The position numbers and the translations under genes were made by a program. The notes under the pieces were generated by a model. That model saw only the letters and a list, made by a program, of their open reading frames with translations. It was not told the DNA's origin and ran no database searches. Below, one piece after another: positions 35,201-47,200 of a stretch of 64,000 nt of DNA. Numbering within the stretch: position 1 is the stretch's first letter; every line of letters starts with the position of its first letter. Source of the stretch: Bactrocera neohumeralis (Eukaryota > Arthropoda > Insecta > Diptera > Tephritidae); NCBI RefSeq assembly GCF_024586455.1, contig NC_065919.1:11073368-11137367 (forward strand), in the 5' to 3' direction.

Positions 35201-38200
35201 CACTATAATCTCCAAAGAAATTGTTGAGATCGGATTACTATAGCATATAGCTGCCGTACAAACTGAGCGCTCAAAACCAAGTAATTATATGGAAAACTTT
35301 TTTATTTGATAAGTTATCTTCACCAAATTTGGTACCGATTATTTTCTAAGACCAGGTTATAATATCTGAGAAAAATTTTTAGATCGGACCACTATAGCAT
35401 ATAGCTGCCATATAAAGCGAACGAACAAAATTAAGTTCTTGTATGAAAAACTTTTTTATTTGAGATAATGTATTCATGAAATTTAGTATAAATTATTTTT
35501 CAAAATAATGCTACAATATCCGAGAATTTTTTCTAGATCGGCCTACTATAGCATATAGCTGCCATACTAAGTAATCGTCCTTGTATGCACTTTGTTATTT
35601 GTGCAGGGTATTGTAGCCACGTTACAAACCGAAGTTAACTATTTTTTATACATATATACATCTGTCTATGTGTACATGTATTTGTTTGTCGTCTTCATAT
35701 AAATATTTTCATTATTGCCGTGTGCGTATCGTGTTTCCATTAAATAATATAATAATGTCATAACAATAATAAGTCAGTAAGCAGAAAAACTGAGGTGTAA
35801 AAATACAGTAGTACGCTTATACATACATACATATATGTATATACAACTATACAACTTTATATACTCGTATATGTATAAATATGTGTATGCATTGGTGGGA
35901 GTGTGCTTGCTTGTTATTGAAAAGGTATGACGACTAAAGGAAAATAAAAAAAGTCGAGCAGCACAAAACATGCATCATTTTCTATGCAAACATGCCAACT
36001 CATGTGTTTTCAGTGCCACCTCATGCTCCTGCCACCGACCACCCTTTCAATAACCACCTGCTGCTGCCACTGCTTACTGCGCCTTTCTGTGCCGTGGCGA
36101 CTTAGCATAGCGAATGCGACGCATAGCGCTGACTGTGGACAGAAGTTGGTGCGCGCCTAATAATAAAATTTTAAAATTACTTTAAATTTTTATATACTTA
36201 TGTATATACATATATTTTTTTATATACAAATATATTTTTTTTATTGTGCAATATTTTGTTTTATTAACACATAGCTTTCTAGCTAAATTGTTATAAAATT
36301 ATTAATATTTTAAGTTTTCCCCGAAATATTCTCAGTTTTTAACAATTCGCTTGAGTACAGTATTGAAAATAAAATGGCACACTGAGTATTAGTTATTTTA
36401 AAAGATATTTGCAAGGAAATTTTGGCCTTTAAGTCAAATAAAAGTAAGATTATAAGAAAACAAGTTTTTTAATTTGATTTTGTTCGGTTCTTTGGTATAA
36501 CCGCTATAAGCTTTAGTGATCCGATCTGTATGATTTGTTCAAATATTACAGCGCTGCTTTCCAAAATAATCTATGTTGAATTTTGTGCAAATATATTGTC
36601 AAATAAAAAAATTTTCTATACTAGAACTTAATTTTAACCATTCAGTTTGTATGACAGCTGTATGTAGTAGTAGTCCGATCTAAAAAATTTTTACAGATAT
36701 TATAGCCTGACTTTAGAAAATAGTCTATACCAAATTTCGTGAATATATCATTTCAACTAAAAAAGTTTTTCATATAATAACTTAATTTTTACCACTCAGT
36801 TTGTATGGCAGCTATATGCTATAATGATCCGATTTAAAAACATTCTTCAGAGATTATAGCTTGGTTTTGAAAAATAATTTGTACCAAATTTCGTGATGAT
36901 ATCTTGTCAAATAAAAAAGTTTTTCATATAAGAATTTGATTTGGATCGTTCAGTTTGTATGACAGCTATATGCTATAGTGGTACGATATCGGCGAATTCA
37001 ACAAATAAGCAGCTGGTTGGGAAGAAAATTAGGTGTGCAAAATTTCAGTTCGGTATCTCAAACATTGAAGGAGTAGATCGCGCTTAAACAGATGGTGTGC
37101 ATTTTGGTGGCAACATAATCCTGTTCAGTGTATAATTAAACAGTTTACTGGGCAATGCGGGCAAGCAGCCAATTAAAAAACCCTCCTCTTATGAAAAAAG
37201 TTACAAAGCTACACACGTGTTACACGTGCCATGGCAGTGAAGTGTGACCGACTTCCGGTGGTGAGGCTAAAGAGTTAATGATAACTTTGGTAGGATATTA
37301 AGGCGTACCGCTAGTTTTTATATTTTAACAAATATATGGTAGAGTTTGAAGCAATATTATGTCTATATATTTAGAATATATATTGTCTATAGCTAAATAT
37401 TTTTACATTAATACATTCACTAGCATGAGCATTGGTATGCGCACCAAAACTGGCAGTTAGACTTGAAGGCTTGCGTCTTGTAATAAACAAATTTTCACGA
37501 ACGCAGCTGTAGAAAAGGCGATACACACATAGACACACTACACATGCACATATATGTATGTATACAGGCAACTACTATGTCTAAATTACCATCCTATTCG
37601 TATGTATATACATATGTATGCAGTAAATGTGGGTGAAACCGCGTTTTTTACGGTTTTGTGTAATGAGCGCCCGCAGCTTTATGACGAAAATTTGTCACTG
37701 CCACACAGTAGTTCACACAATTTGCGCAAACTTGAGCGAGCGGCGCACATTTGGTCTGACATTTTAATTTTACATTTCCACTATTACACGTATGTAAATT
37801 TGCGCCGCATGTGTGTGTAAGCATTGGGTACTTTTAACTATTTTCTTTAACTATTTTCCAATACTCACTTACTACACGCACATACAGACACACTCACATA
37901 CATTTGTTTGTGGCAGTGTGCATGTGTCTGCAGTTTTGCGCGCTGTTCTAAATATTTAAGTATTTGTTGGGGCTTTTACATTTTCCTTGTACGAGTAATT
38001 TTAATTAGAAACGTGTTTTGCATAGTGAATAATCGTTTATAGTTTTCGTCGTCGAATTTCAGGGTAAATAACGTGTGCAGGTTTGTTTTCAAGTCAAGTT
38101 GTTTTGTTTTGTTTTTTGTTTTTTTAAGGAAGGGGTAAGGTAGTGGAAATACTGGAATAGTAAATAACTAAAAAATGTGCATATATCACGTGATCAAATT

Positions 38201-41200
38201 TGACCCGGACTGTCAAAAAAAAACAAAAATACGGTGCCTTCAGCGATATTTTTAATGTGCTCACGGGACTCATGGAGTCAGATTTTTCAGTTTCGAAAAC
38301 AGAGAAAATGCAGAGTGAGCCAAATCTGACGAATACGGTGGCTGGGCGATGACTCTCGTTTCTTGTTAGACCAAAAAGTCAGTCACAATAATGCTAAAAT
38401 TTCGCGATGAAAAAGCAATGCATTTCCTGCCCACAAATCCGGTCGTTTATCACAAATTGCTGCGCGTAGACACCTGAAAATGAATGATGAACATGAAATA
38501 AACCGCATGCGCAATTTTAGTTGAAATGGACCAGTCCGGGTCAAATTTGATCACTTGATTTATTCAAACAATTCGGTGAATTACGAAACTGCAGCGTGAT
38601 AGAAGACGATACGGTTTGCGCTCGCAGTTTAGGGTGACCAGTCCGGGTCAAATCTGATCAGTTGATTTATTCGAACAACTCGGTGAAGGACGAAACTGCA
38701 GCGTGATAGAAGACGATACGGTTTGCGCTCGCAGTTTAAGTAGACCAGTCCGGGTCAAATGTGATCAGTTGATTTATTCCAACAATTCGGTCAGGACGAA
38801 ACTGTAGCGTGATAGAAGTTGATACAGTTTGCGCGCGCAGTTTAAATGGACCAGTCCGGGTCAAATTTGATCAGTTCATTTATTTGAACAATTCGATGAA
38901 AGACGTAACTGTAGCGTGATAGGGGTCGATACGGTTTGCGCGCGCAGTTTAAATGGATCAGTCCGGGTCATATTTGATCAGTTGACTTATTCGAACAATT
39001 CAGTCAGGACGATACTGTAGCGTGATAGAAATGAATATATACACATATGTACATATGTTATTTATTTGAGTAATTAAAAAAATATAAATTTAGTTCTGAA
39101 ATATTATTTACCTTGTTAATAGGTGAACACGTATTGGTAAAAGCATTGAATTTAAAATTAGCGCTTGTTTTCAAGTAGTCACTATTTCTTACAAGCACTG
39201 ACAGTTTAAACACTTTTCACTACCCAAATTCTAACCATCGAAGCATAATATACATAAATATGAAATACGATGATAGTAAAAGAACGCTAACAACCACAAC
39301 AACAACAACAGCATATGTGCATTACTACCTATTCATCACTTCCTATATAACGCCGAGTAAACTGCAGCGCGTACGAGTACATAAAGCAGCAAGCACATAT
39401 GTTTTATATATCTATAGCTGCAATGGTAACAGAACCCATGCATACTAACCACTTCTTGAGATACGTAAATTGTTTATATGTACATATGAAAAAAACTGCT
39501 ATGCAGTGCAATAAAGTGCAAACGGCACACACTCGCACGCTGCGCTAACGCTGAGATAATTTCCAGCGCACGTTCAAGTGATCAACCGTTGCAGCCATCA
39601 ATTGACGTACCGCACGACAATGGCAGCAGCGACACCAGCTACTGACCACAAGAATAGCGCCAGCCAAGGGGCGGCATGGTGGACGCCAGCCAGCTACACA
39701 CCTGCTTATCAGCCGAAGACGCTGCACAGGCATGCATGCGATGTGACACTTTGTCGAGCGCTTAGATTTGGTTAGCCGATTGCAGCTAACTGAAATGCTG
39801 CATATTGGCGCGTTCGCGGTGTCAACGAAATTTTCAACGTTCTTATATTTGTTATATTTGTTGTTGTTGTTGTTTGTGTGTTGCTGTTGATTGTTTTTGC
39901 ACAGCTTTGTTTAGCTTGTGGGCAGTGTGGTATAAGATTTTTGTTTTTCCGCATTTGCAGCTTCATTATGCAAAGACGCGTGCCGTGTATCAGACGTTCC
40001 GCTTTGACTATTGCAATTGTGCTTGTTATTGCTTTGTTGTTGTTTTGGTTATCCATTTATTTATTTTTTTTTTTTTTTGGATTTTAGTGCTCTACTAAGT
40101 CAATTTATGCTTGTCATTGTTAATACTTGCAACTAAACGACGGTGTTTAGTTCATGGTAGTGTTGATTTTCCCATTGAAGTGAAACGTGTTTGAGCGAAA
40201 TTGGCGGCGCGCAAGCAATTTTCATAGCGTGTCACATTTGCACAGCAACGGTATACGATTTGATCTTATTTAACGGATTAATATTATTTAACGGATGAAA
40301 GTAAAAAAAAAGTGAAATAATTTAAATATGCAAATTAAGATTTGTGAAATATTAACAATAAAAAAAAATAATACAAATGATCTGATAAATTTGGAAAATT
40401 ATATAATTGCAAAAAAAGAAAAATCGGAAAAAATATTAAAAGAAAAAAACCGTTAACTTTTGTTGCACCGAAACTATGATATCCTTCACAGTTGCATTTT
40501 TTATGACAGAAAAGAGTTAAAAAAAATCTTTATCGTGCTCTTGAACAATCAGTTTGTATGACAGCTATAAACTACAGTGGTCCGCTCTGAACAATATTTT
40601 GGCAGTCAGTAGTGTTTTCTTGAAAAATAATTTAAGCGAAATTTCGTGATGTTTTTTTCTCAAATCAAAAAGTTTTCCATACAAGAACTTTTTCAGGAAC
40701 GGTTAGTTTGTATGGCAGCAATATGATAGAGTTATCCGCTCTGAACAATATATTCAGATATTGTGCCGTTATATTGGACAATAATACTTCTTGAATTTCG
40801 ACAAGATATCTTTTCTAATAAAAAAGTTTGCCATACAAAAACGTTATTTTGATCAGTCAGTTTGTATGGGAGCTATATGCTATAGTGCTTCGATCTCACT
40901 AATTTATTGAGAAACGATGTCATTATCTTGAACAATAATCTATGCCAACTTTTGTTAAAATACCTCGTTAAATAAAAAAGTTTTTCATACAAGAACTTGA
41001 TTTTAATGGTTCAGTTTGTATGGGAGCTATATGTTACGGTCGTCCGATCTGATTATTCCGATGAGAGATTGTAGCGTTTCTTCAGGTAATAATCTGTACC
41101 AAATTTCGTGCAGATATCTTGTCAAATAAAAAAGTTTTCGTACAAGGGTTTGAGTTTTCCTATCGGTTTGTGTGGCAGCCATATGTTTTAGTGATCCAAT

Positions 41201-44200
41201 CTAAACAATTTGTTCGGAGATTGTAGTGTTGTTTTGGACAATAGCCCATGCCGAATTTCGTTAAGATATCTTGACAAATAAAAAAAGTTTTCAATATAAA
41301 AACTGGATTTTTATTATCGATCAGATGCTCCTTGGAACCATTGACTCTATATGTACATAAGTCCAAAGTGTGATCAGCGCGATCTATGACTTGCAGCAAT
41401 GCACACCGAAGCATACATACCCATATACCGTTTTACATATTCACTCGCATGTCAGAGTATCGATTTTCATTGCCGCAATGTCTGTTGTTTTTTGTTTTGA
41501 GTCGATTGTGAGTAGGAAAATACTGAATTTGACTACCAGTCTTTTCATTCAACTCGAGATGACGCTCATAAATGCTTGTATAAACAAAACAACAAATATC
41601 CATTGAGCTGCTGATTTATATACGAGTACACACATACACACATAACAATGATCAATGATCGGCGAACAAACGTAGGCAAATTTATTTGAATGACTGTCGG
41701 TTATTATTTGCAGTGTTCGGTTATATTTAAAGCTTCGTTTAAATATTTCAGGCATTGCAAATAAAAATTAACTGTATAGTAAATATGTATGTATGCATGT
41801 CAGTATGCCCGTTGGATTCTTGCTGCAAATGTTATGATCAGCAACAAATAAATTTTACATTGCAAATTTTATGGTTTTAAGTCAAAATCCAGAGATTCGT
41901 CTACTTAAGCCCGTATAAATTGGAAATTCCCTTCTTTAAAAAATTTAATTAAAATCTTGTTTTTATTTTGCAACAGAAATTTTGCCTGAGACACTTTGTA
42001 TAATAAAATATTTTTTTTTTGTATTCACACACCGTGCTTAGACTGAGTTCACACACAAGAACTTTTGTCGACAATCCTGCTCATTTCGAAATTCTCTCCA
42101 TTGTTGTAATTGCCCAAGGTTTCGCATGAATATTTACAATATTTTCTGAATCTTGAATTTTATTTACTATTTTTATTTAGAAAAGAGAATTTATTTTTAT
42201 TTAAATTAAAAATTAGCAAATAAAAAAATATTTTTGATCACCAGAATTTGAGAATATAACACGAAAGGGAATGCAGCAAATTGTCCCACTCCAGTTGGCG
42301 GCCTCGTGTCGCTCATGCGAATACTATAGGCAACACCAAAAGTGCATTTCCGGATATCGAGCGACATAAGTTATCGTGTGTAAACCCAGTCTTAGTCTCG
42401 TGGCATTTTTTTTGCAAGCAATACTGTTGGTGTTTACTTGGTTTTGCTTTTGGCTGTGGGTGGTCCGATCTACAAGTTAGTGTCGTATGCAGAATTGCTG
42501 CAGTTATGAAAACACTTCTTGTATAAACAATATCCCTGAGTTGTATGTTTTATAAGCACACTGAGGATGTCATGCATATGTATGTGTATGTATTATGTAA
42601 GAATAAAAGTTGAAATAGGTCAGGAGTTGGAAGTTTATCAAAAGTTGCCAACTTCGTATAGCAATATAAATTCCTTCATTTTTACGGTATATATATAAAC
42701 GCAACTCGATATCTGTAGAACAGATATTTTGTCAAATTATTTGAATAAAATAATCATGGCACGAAAAATAAGATTTACTCAATGTAAACATAACAAATAG
42801 GCTAAAAATGCATATGAAAAATCTTTATTACAAAACAGTTTTAGAAATTAATTACGAAATATTAAAGAATACAAATTAAATAAAAAAGTGCGGAGCAATA
42901 AACAATTTAGGTGTTAAATATATTATTTTGCGTGGAAATGATTTTATAAAAAATTCTTTATAAAAAAAATTAATTCAGAAATTCAAACTCTACGAAAATA
43001 AACTGAAACAATGTTTTTCCCGAACTACAACAATATGTACTTCAAGAGCTACTGCTATGGGTAAATATTACTAAAATACCACCTACATACCATCTGATCA
43101 AATTTGAACCGGACTGATCATATTTGAACCGGACTGGTTTTTTCCACAGATTGTTACAACCGTTTTTTAAAATAGGTGTAAAGTTCGATATCCATATGCC
43201 AATTATCTTTTATCTCTGGAAAAAAATAGAACAGCAAGTTTGCTTGAACATTTTTTCCATTGACATCCGGCTACGAAAAGAACGCAAGATATTGCGGAAG
43301 TGTTTTAGGGTGTCTACTTTATCAGGAACATAAGTATTTGAGTGACACAAAGCTTGCGGTGAAGATCGTGAAGTAATCGAAGACTTGCTTTAAGCGAGTC
43401 GTCCATCTACCACTATCAGGGCCGGGTCCAGAGTAGAATTTTGGGGGAGGGGAGAACGATATAATTACTACTTCTTGTTCTATGATGATTTTTGTGGTTC
43501 ACTGGAAATAATGTATAACTTTTAATTTTTTAATGGATCCGCCCTGAGCACTGTTAATGACGACAACTTTGAAAAGTTAAGAAAACAATGCTTGCAAATC
43601 GTCGTGTTGGCATCAGTGAGATATCATATCTCTCAACATCTCTTATGGAACAACCTAACACATTTTGATTGATGTTTTGGTTATGAAACCTGTTAATGAT
43701 AGACTCGTAACACAAGACTTGTATATTTTGCGAAAACGACGTTGAGTAGAGGTCACAGAAGAGACATAAGAGGTCAGTTTGACAATGTAGCAGAGGTCTC
43801 TACATTAATCAAACGCATCATTCCTGTTGACGAGATGTAGATTTATGAATACGACATGGAAATTGTCCAACAATCTAGTGAATGACGCTCCAAGAATGAG
43901 CTGAATGCGAAAAACCGAAATTCACTGAATCCACTGAAGGCCATGCCAACCGCGGACGCAAGTGTATGAGAAATTGGATTAATCGTTGACATGCTAGGAT
44001 TGACGCAGAAAGCTATTTTGAAGGCGTTAATAAAGTTGTATATTAAAATACGTGAACAATTAAAATCCGGGTCAAATTTGATGAGGGTTGAACAAAATGA
44101 AATATCTTTTACCACAGTATCCTATTTAAGGGCATTTATAAAGATAAATAAAATTTAGAGTCCGGGTCAAAATTGATCAGATGTTACATATGTATATTCA

Positions 44201-47200
44201 TATGAAGGTTGAACAAAACGGAATATCTCTTACCGCAGTATCCTATTCAAGGACATTTATAAAGATAAATAAAATTTAGAGTCCGGGTCAAATTTGATCA
44301 GATGTTACATAAATTCATATGAAGGTTGAACAAAACGAAATATCTCTTACTACAGTATCCTATTTAAGGGCATTTATAAAGATAAATAAAATTTAGAGTC
44401 CGGGTCAAATTTGATCAGATGTTACATACATTCATATAAAGGTTGAACAAAACGAATTATGTCTAACCATAATCATGTATATTTAATTATTTTAAATAAT
44501 TGAATTTGAAATAATAGGTATTCACTTAAGTGTTAATAACCGTTCCAGATTCTAGAAATATATATTTACATGTATTTAAATAGATGTACATATGCGTATG
44601 TAAGTTTAGTAAAATATAATGATATAAAAATATTTATTACTTAAATTCTTTGCGATGATAAATAGTTAAAGTTCATTGTGTATATACATATATAGAAATG
44701 TGCTTACTATAAATTTTGTATGCTCATAAGCAGACGCTCTGCCGTTTGATATCATTACTAATCAAGTACTCTCTTTGTTTCTTCCACTGCATATGCGTTT
44801 TACATTTACATTCGCATTTTGTACGCCCTATTGATGATCAATCGCCGTCTTGTGATCGCCCAAATTCCAAATTCCAATAAACGCTACGACGACGTATTGA
44901 CTCGATGCAGCAGTTATCCCGGATCCCTCTTGACATCGGCCACCAATGGTATACAACAGTATGGCATGCAACCGAGCAGCGCAATCAGCGCCGTCTCGTC
45001 CGCCTCGCCATCCCATCAGCCAGCACATTCGGCCGCTTCCACGCCTGGCGCACATGCAACCCACTCTGTAGTGGTAGCGGGCACCGGTTCCGGTTCAAAT
45101 TCCATCAACAACGATGACTACGGCTCGCCGAAGAGCAATACCAGTAGTAATGGTGGTGGTGCTGGCAGTGGAGCGACCAACAACCAGTCTATTGCTGGTG
45201 GCAGTGGACGTTTGCCTGCATTTCAACGCATTTCCAGTTATGTTGGTGGTGCGGGCGGTGCAGCTGGTGTCGGCGGTGTGGCGAATGTCAGCGTCGCAGC
45301 TGGCGGCGCCGATCGTTACACATCGTTGACAAATTATCGCACAGTGAGTATATTACCTAAATGCATACAAAATAATATTGGGGCGAGTTTACTGCTTGAA
45401 ATACAGTGTGTGTTCATTACATGCATAAACATGCATATATACATAAGCACTTGCTTACTCAAGCATATGTAAATGCGTGTGTAATGCACTAACTAAATGT
45501 GTATTGCGACAAGTAAAGCTCACGCCGTTGCGCTTAGTTATCTGCACTTATTCTTCACTGCACACAGTGCGATATTTTCACAAATATTATAAATTCTAAT
45601 TTTTGTTCCGTTTTTGTTTGGCTTTTTTCGCTTTAGAACGACACATGGGCAGGCCATTATGAGGCAATTGGTTACGCGCCCACTTCGGTCGTAACGAGCG
45701 CTGCCGGCCTAGTTGGAAACACGAATGTCATACGCAGCTGCAATGGACGTGCGGGTCCGGGCGTTGGCGTGGTTGGTGTTGGTGTGGAGGGCTCCGCATC
45801 AGCCAATTTGGCGGCCGCTGCGGCACATTTGACTGCATCCGCATCGTTGTCAGCAAGTGAGTAGTCGAAAAAGTCGAAAACAAATTGAAAAAAAAAAAAA
45901 TCAAAATAGGTAGTCCTAAGCTTTGTGGAAATTAACATACTAACTGTACAATGTATTTTTTTTACTAACACCGTTAATTATTAATACTATTTTGTTGTTA
46001 TTTAGTTATTCATTAGCCGTATGTTTTAAAGACATTTAATTATGCACCATATTAAAGAAAATCATTAACATTTTTTGTTGCAAATTTCAACTTTAAACTT
46101 AGGTTAGCTTAGCTTAGACATTTGATCGCTCAGCATGGCAGAGGGATCCCTCTGACTTAGACTGTTATGACGGTCCTTTGTGAAGCCAGGCGAGATAACT
46201 ACTGTCTTTGGGTATTAGTTATCGGCAAAGCGCCCTGAACCTATTACAATTATTCAAACTGAATGTCTAAATGTATGAGATCCGAGTTCTGGCAAAAGCG
46301 TGACATTCGAGCATAAGCTGTTGAGATGAATCTATCCCATCTTCTTCCAAACAGCTGGTGCTGGAATCCGGCAAGTTGTTCAATCTTACTGTATGAATAC
46401 CGATTGAACCGTATCTAGTTAGAACTCATACAACTATTAAAAGGTACTGAGAGTGAAGAGCCCCCTAGACCTTTTCCGATTTACCCCGGACCAGAAGGAT
46501 CTTGTGACTGCGCAGCTGCTGGTAGTTGAGCAATGCTTGCTGGGCTGGTCTGAGTCTCAATAGTTCAGTAGTAAACCAGAACTTTAAACTTGTAGAATCA
46601 ATATTTTGTATATTCTTCTAATATTTCGTTAACATAACTTGAGTAGTTAATATTTTGGCTCATATTGATAGCTGTCAATAGAGGAAATGCAGGGTTGCGA
46701 ATATTTAAACAAAATTTTGAATGAAGCTTTAAAAAAAATTTATCCCAAAATCGAAATTAAAAATTGCAATTTAAATTACTTAATCCGAAAATCGAAATCA
46801 AAAAGTGGAAATTTAATTTTTGATCTCAAAATCAGAACTAAAAATTTTAAAAATTAATTTATTAATACTATACGTTAACTAAAAATATTTTTAACTAAAT
46901 TAAATTATTTAAATCTTAATATTAATTTAAAATTTAATATAATTAAATTACTTAAATTAATTTAATTAAATTAAATTTTAAAAAATTATATTACTTATAC
47001 TAAATTTAATTTAAAAAAATTTAAATTAACTTAATTAAATTTAAAATGAAAAAAATTAAATTAATTTAATGAAATATTTAATTAAAAATCTTGATATGAA
47101 AAATAATGTTTTTTTGTTACTTTAATTTTGGAATTAAAAGTTGTGTCAAATTTTTATCCGATTTCCGAATTAAAAATTAAAGATCCAAAATTTATTTTTA

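Larger units (their letters stand above)
32211..44910 (+). other. srp: srp intron 1 (12.7 kb, repeat-loaded)
   Basis: The donor is GTGAGT at 32,211 and the acceptor AG is at 44,909-44,910. The intron holds family A copy 7, three separate 154-bp-unit repeats plus a damaged fourth, two mariner elements with amplified ends, a lone mariner terminus and stretches of apparently single-copy DNA (33,500-34,870, 35,650-36,470, 37,090-38,170, 39,040-40,445 and 41,350-43,090). No gene is supported in those stretches. They are the most likely places for srp enhancers, which I cannot identify by sequence. Confidence 0.85.

Noticed and set aside
34877..35640. The 154-bp units as possible tRNA or snRNA genes
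   Set aside because: No cloverleaf, box A/B or Sm site could be recognised; the units form a mobile repeat.
38529..39040. Regularly spaced repeats that might suggest a CRISPR array
   Set aside because: Units are 106-107 bp, contiguous, without unique spacers, and contain a transposon terminus; the genome is a fly.
44819..45472. A 217-codon ORF taken as one exon
   Set aside because: Its 5' part lies upstream of the AG acceptor and its 3' end runs past the GTGAGT donor; only 44,911-45,343 is exonic.
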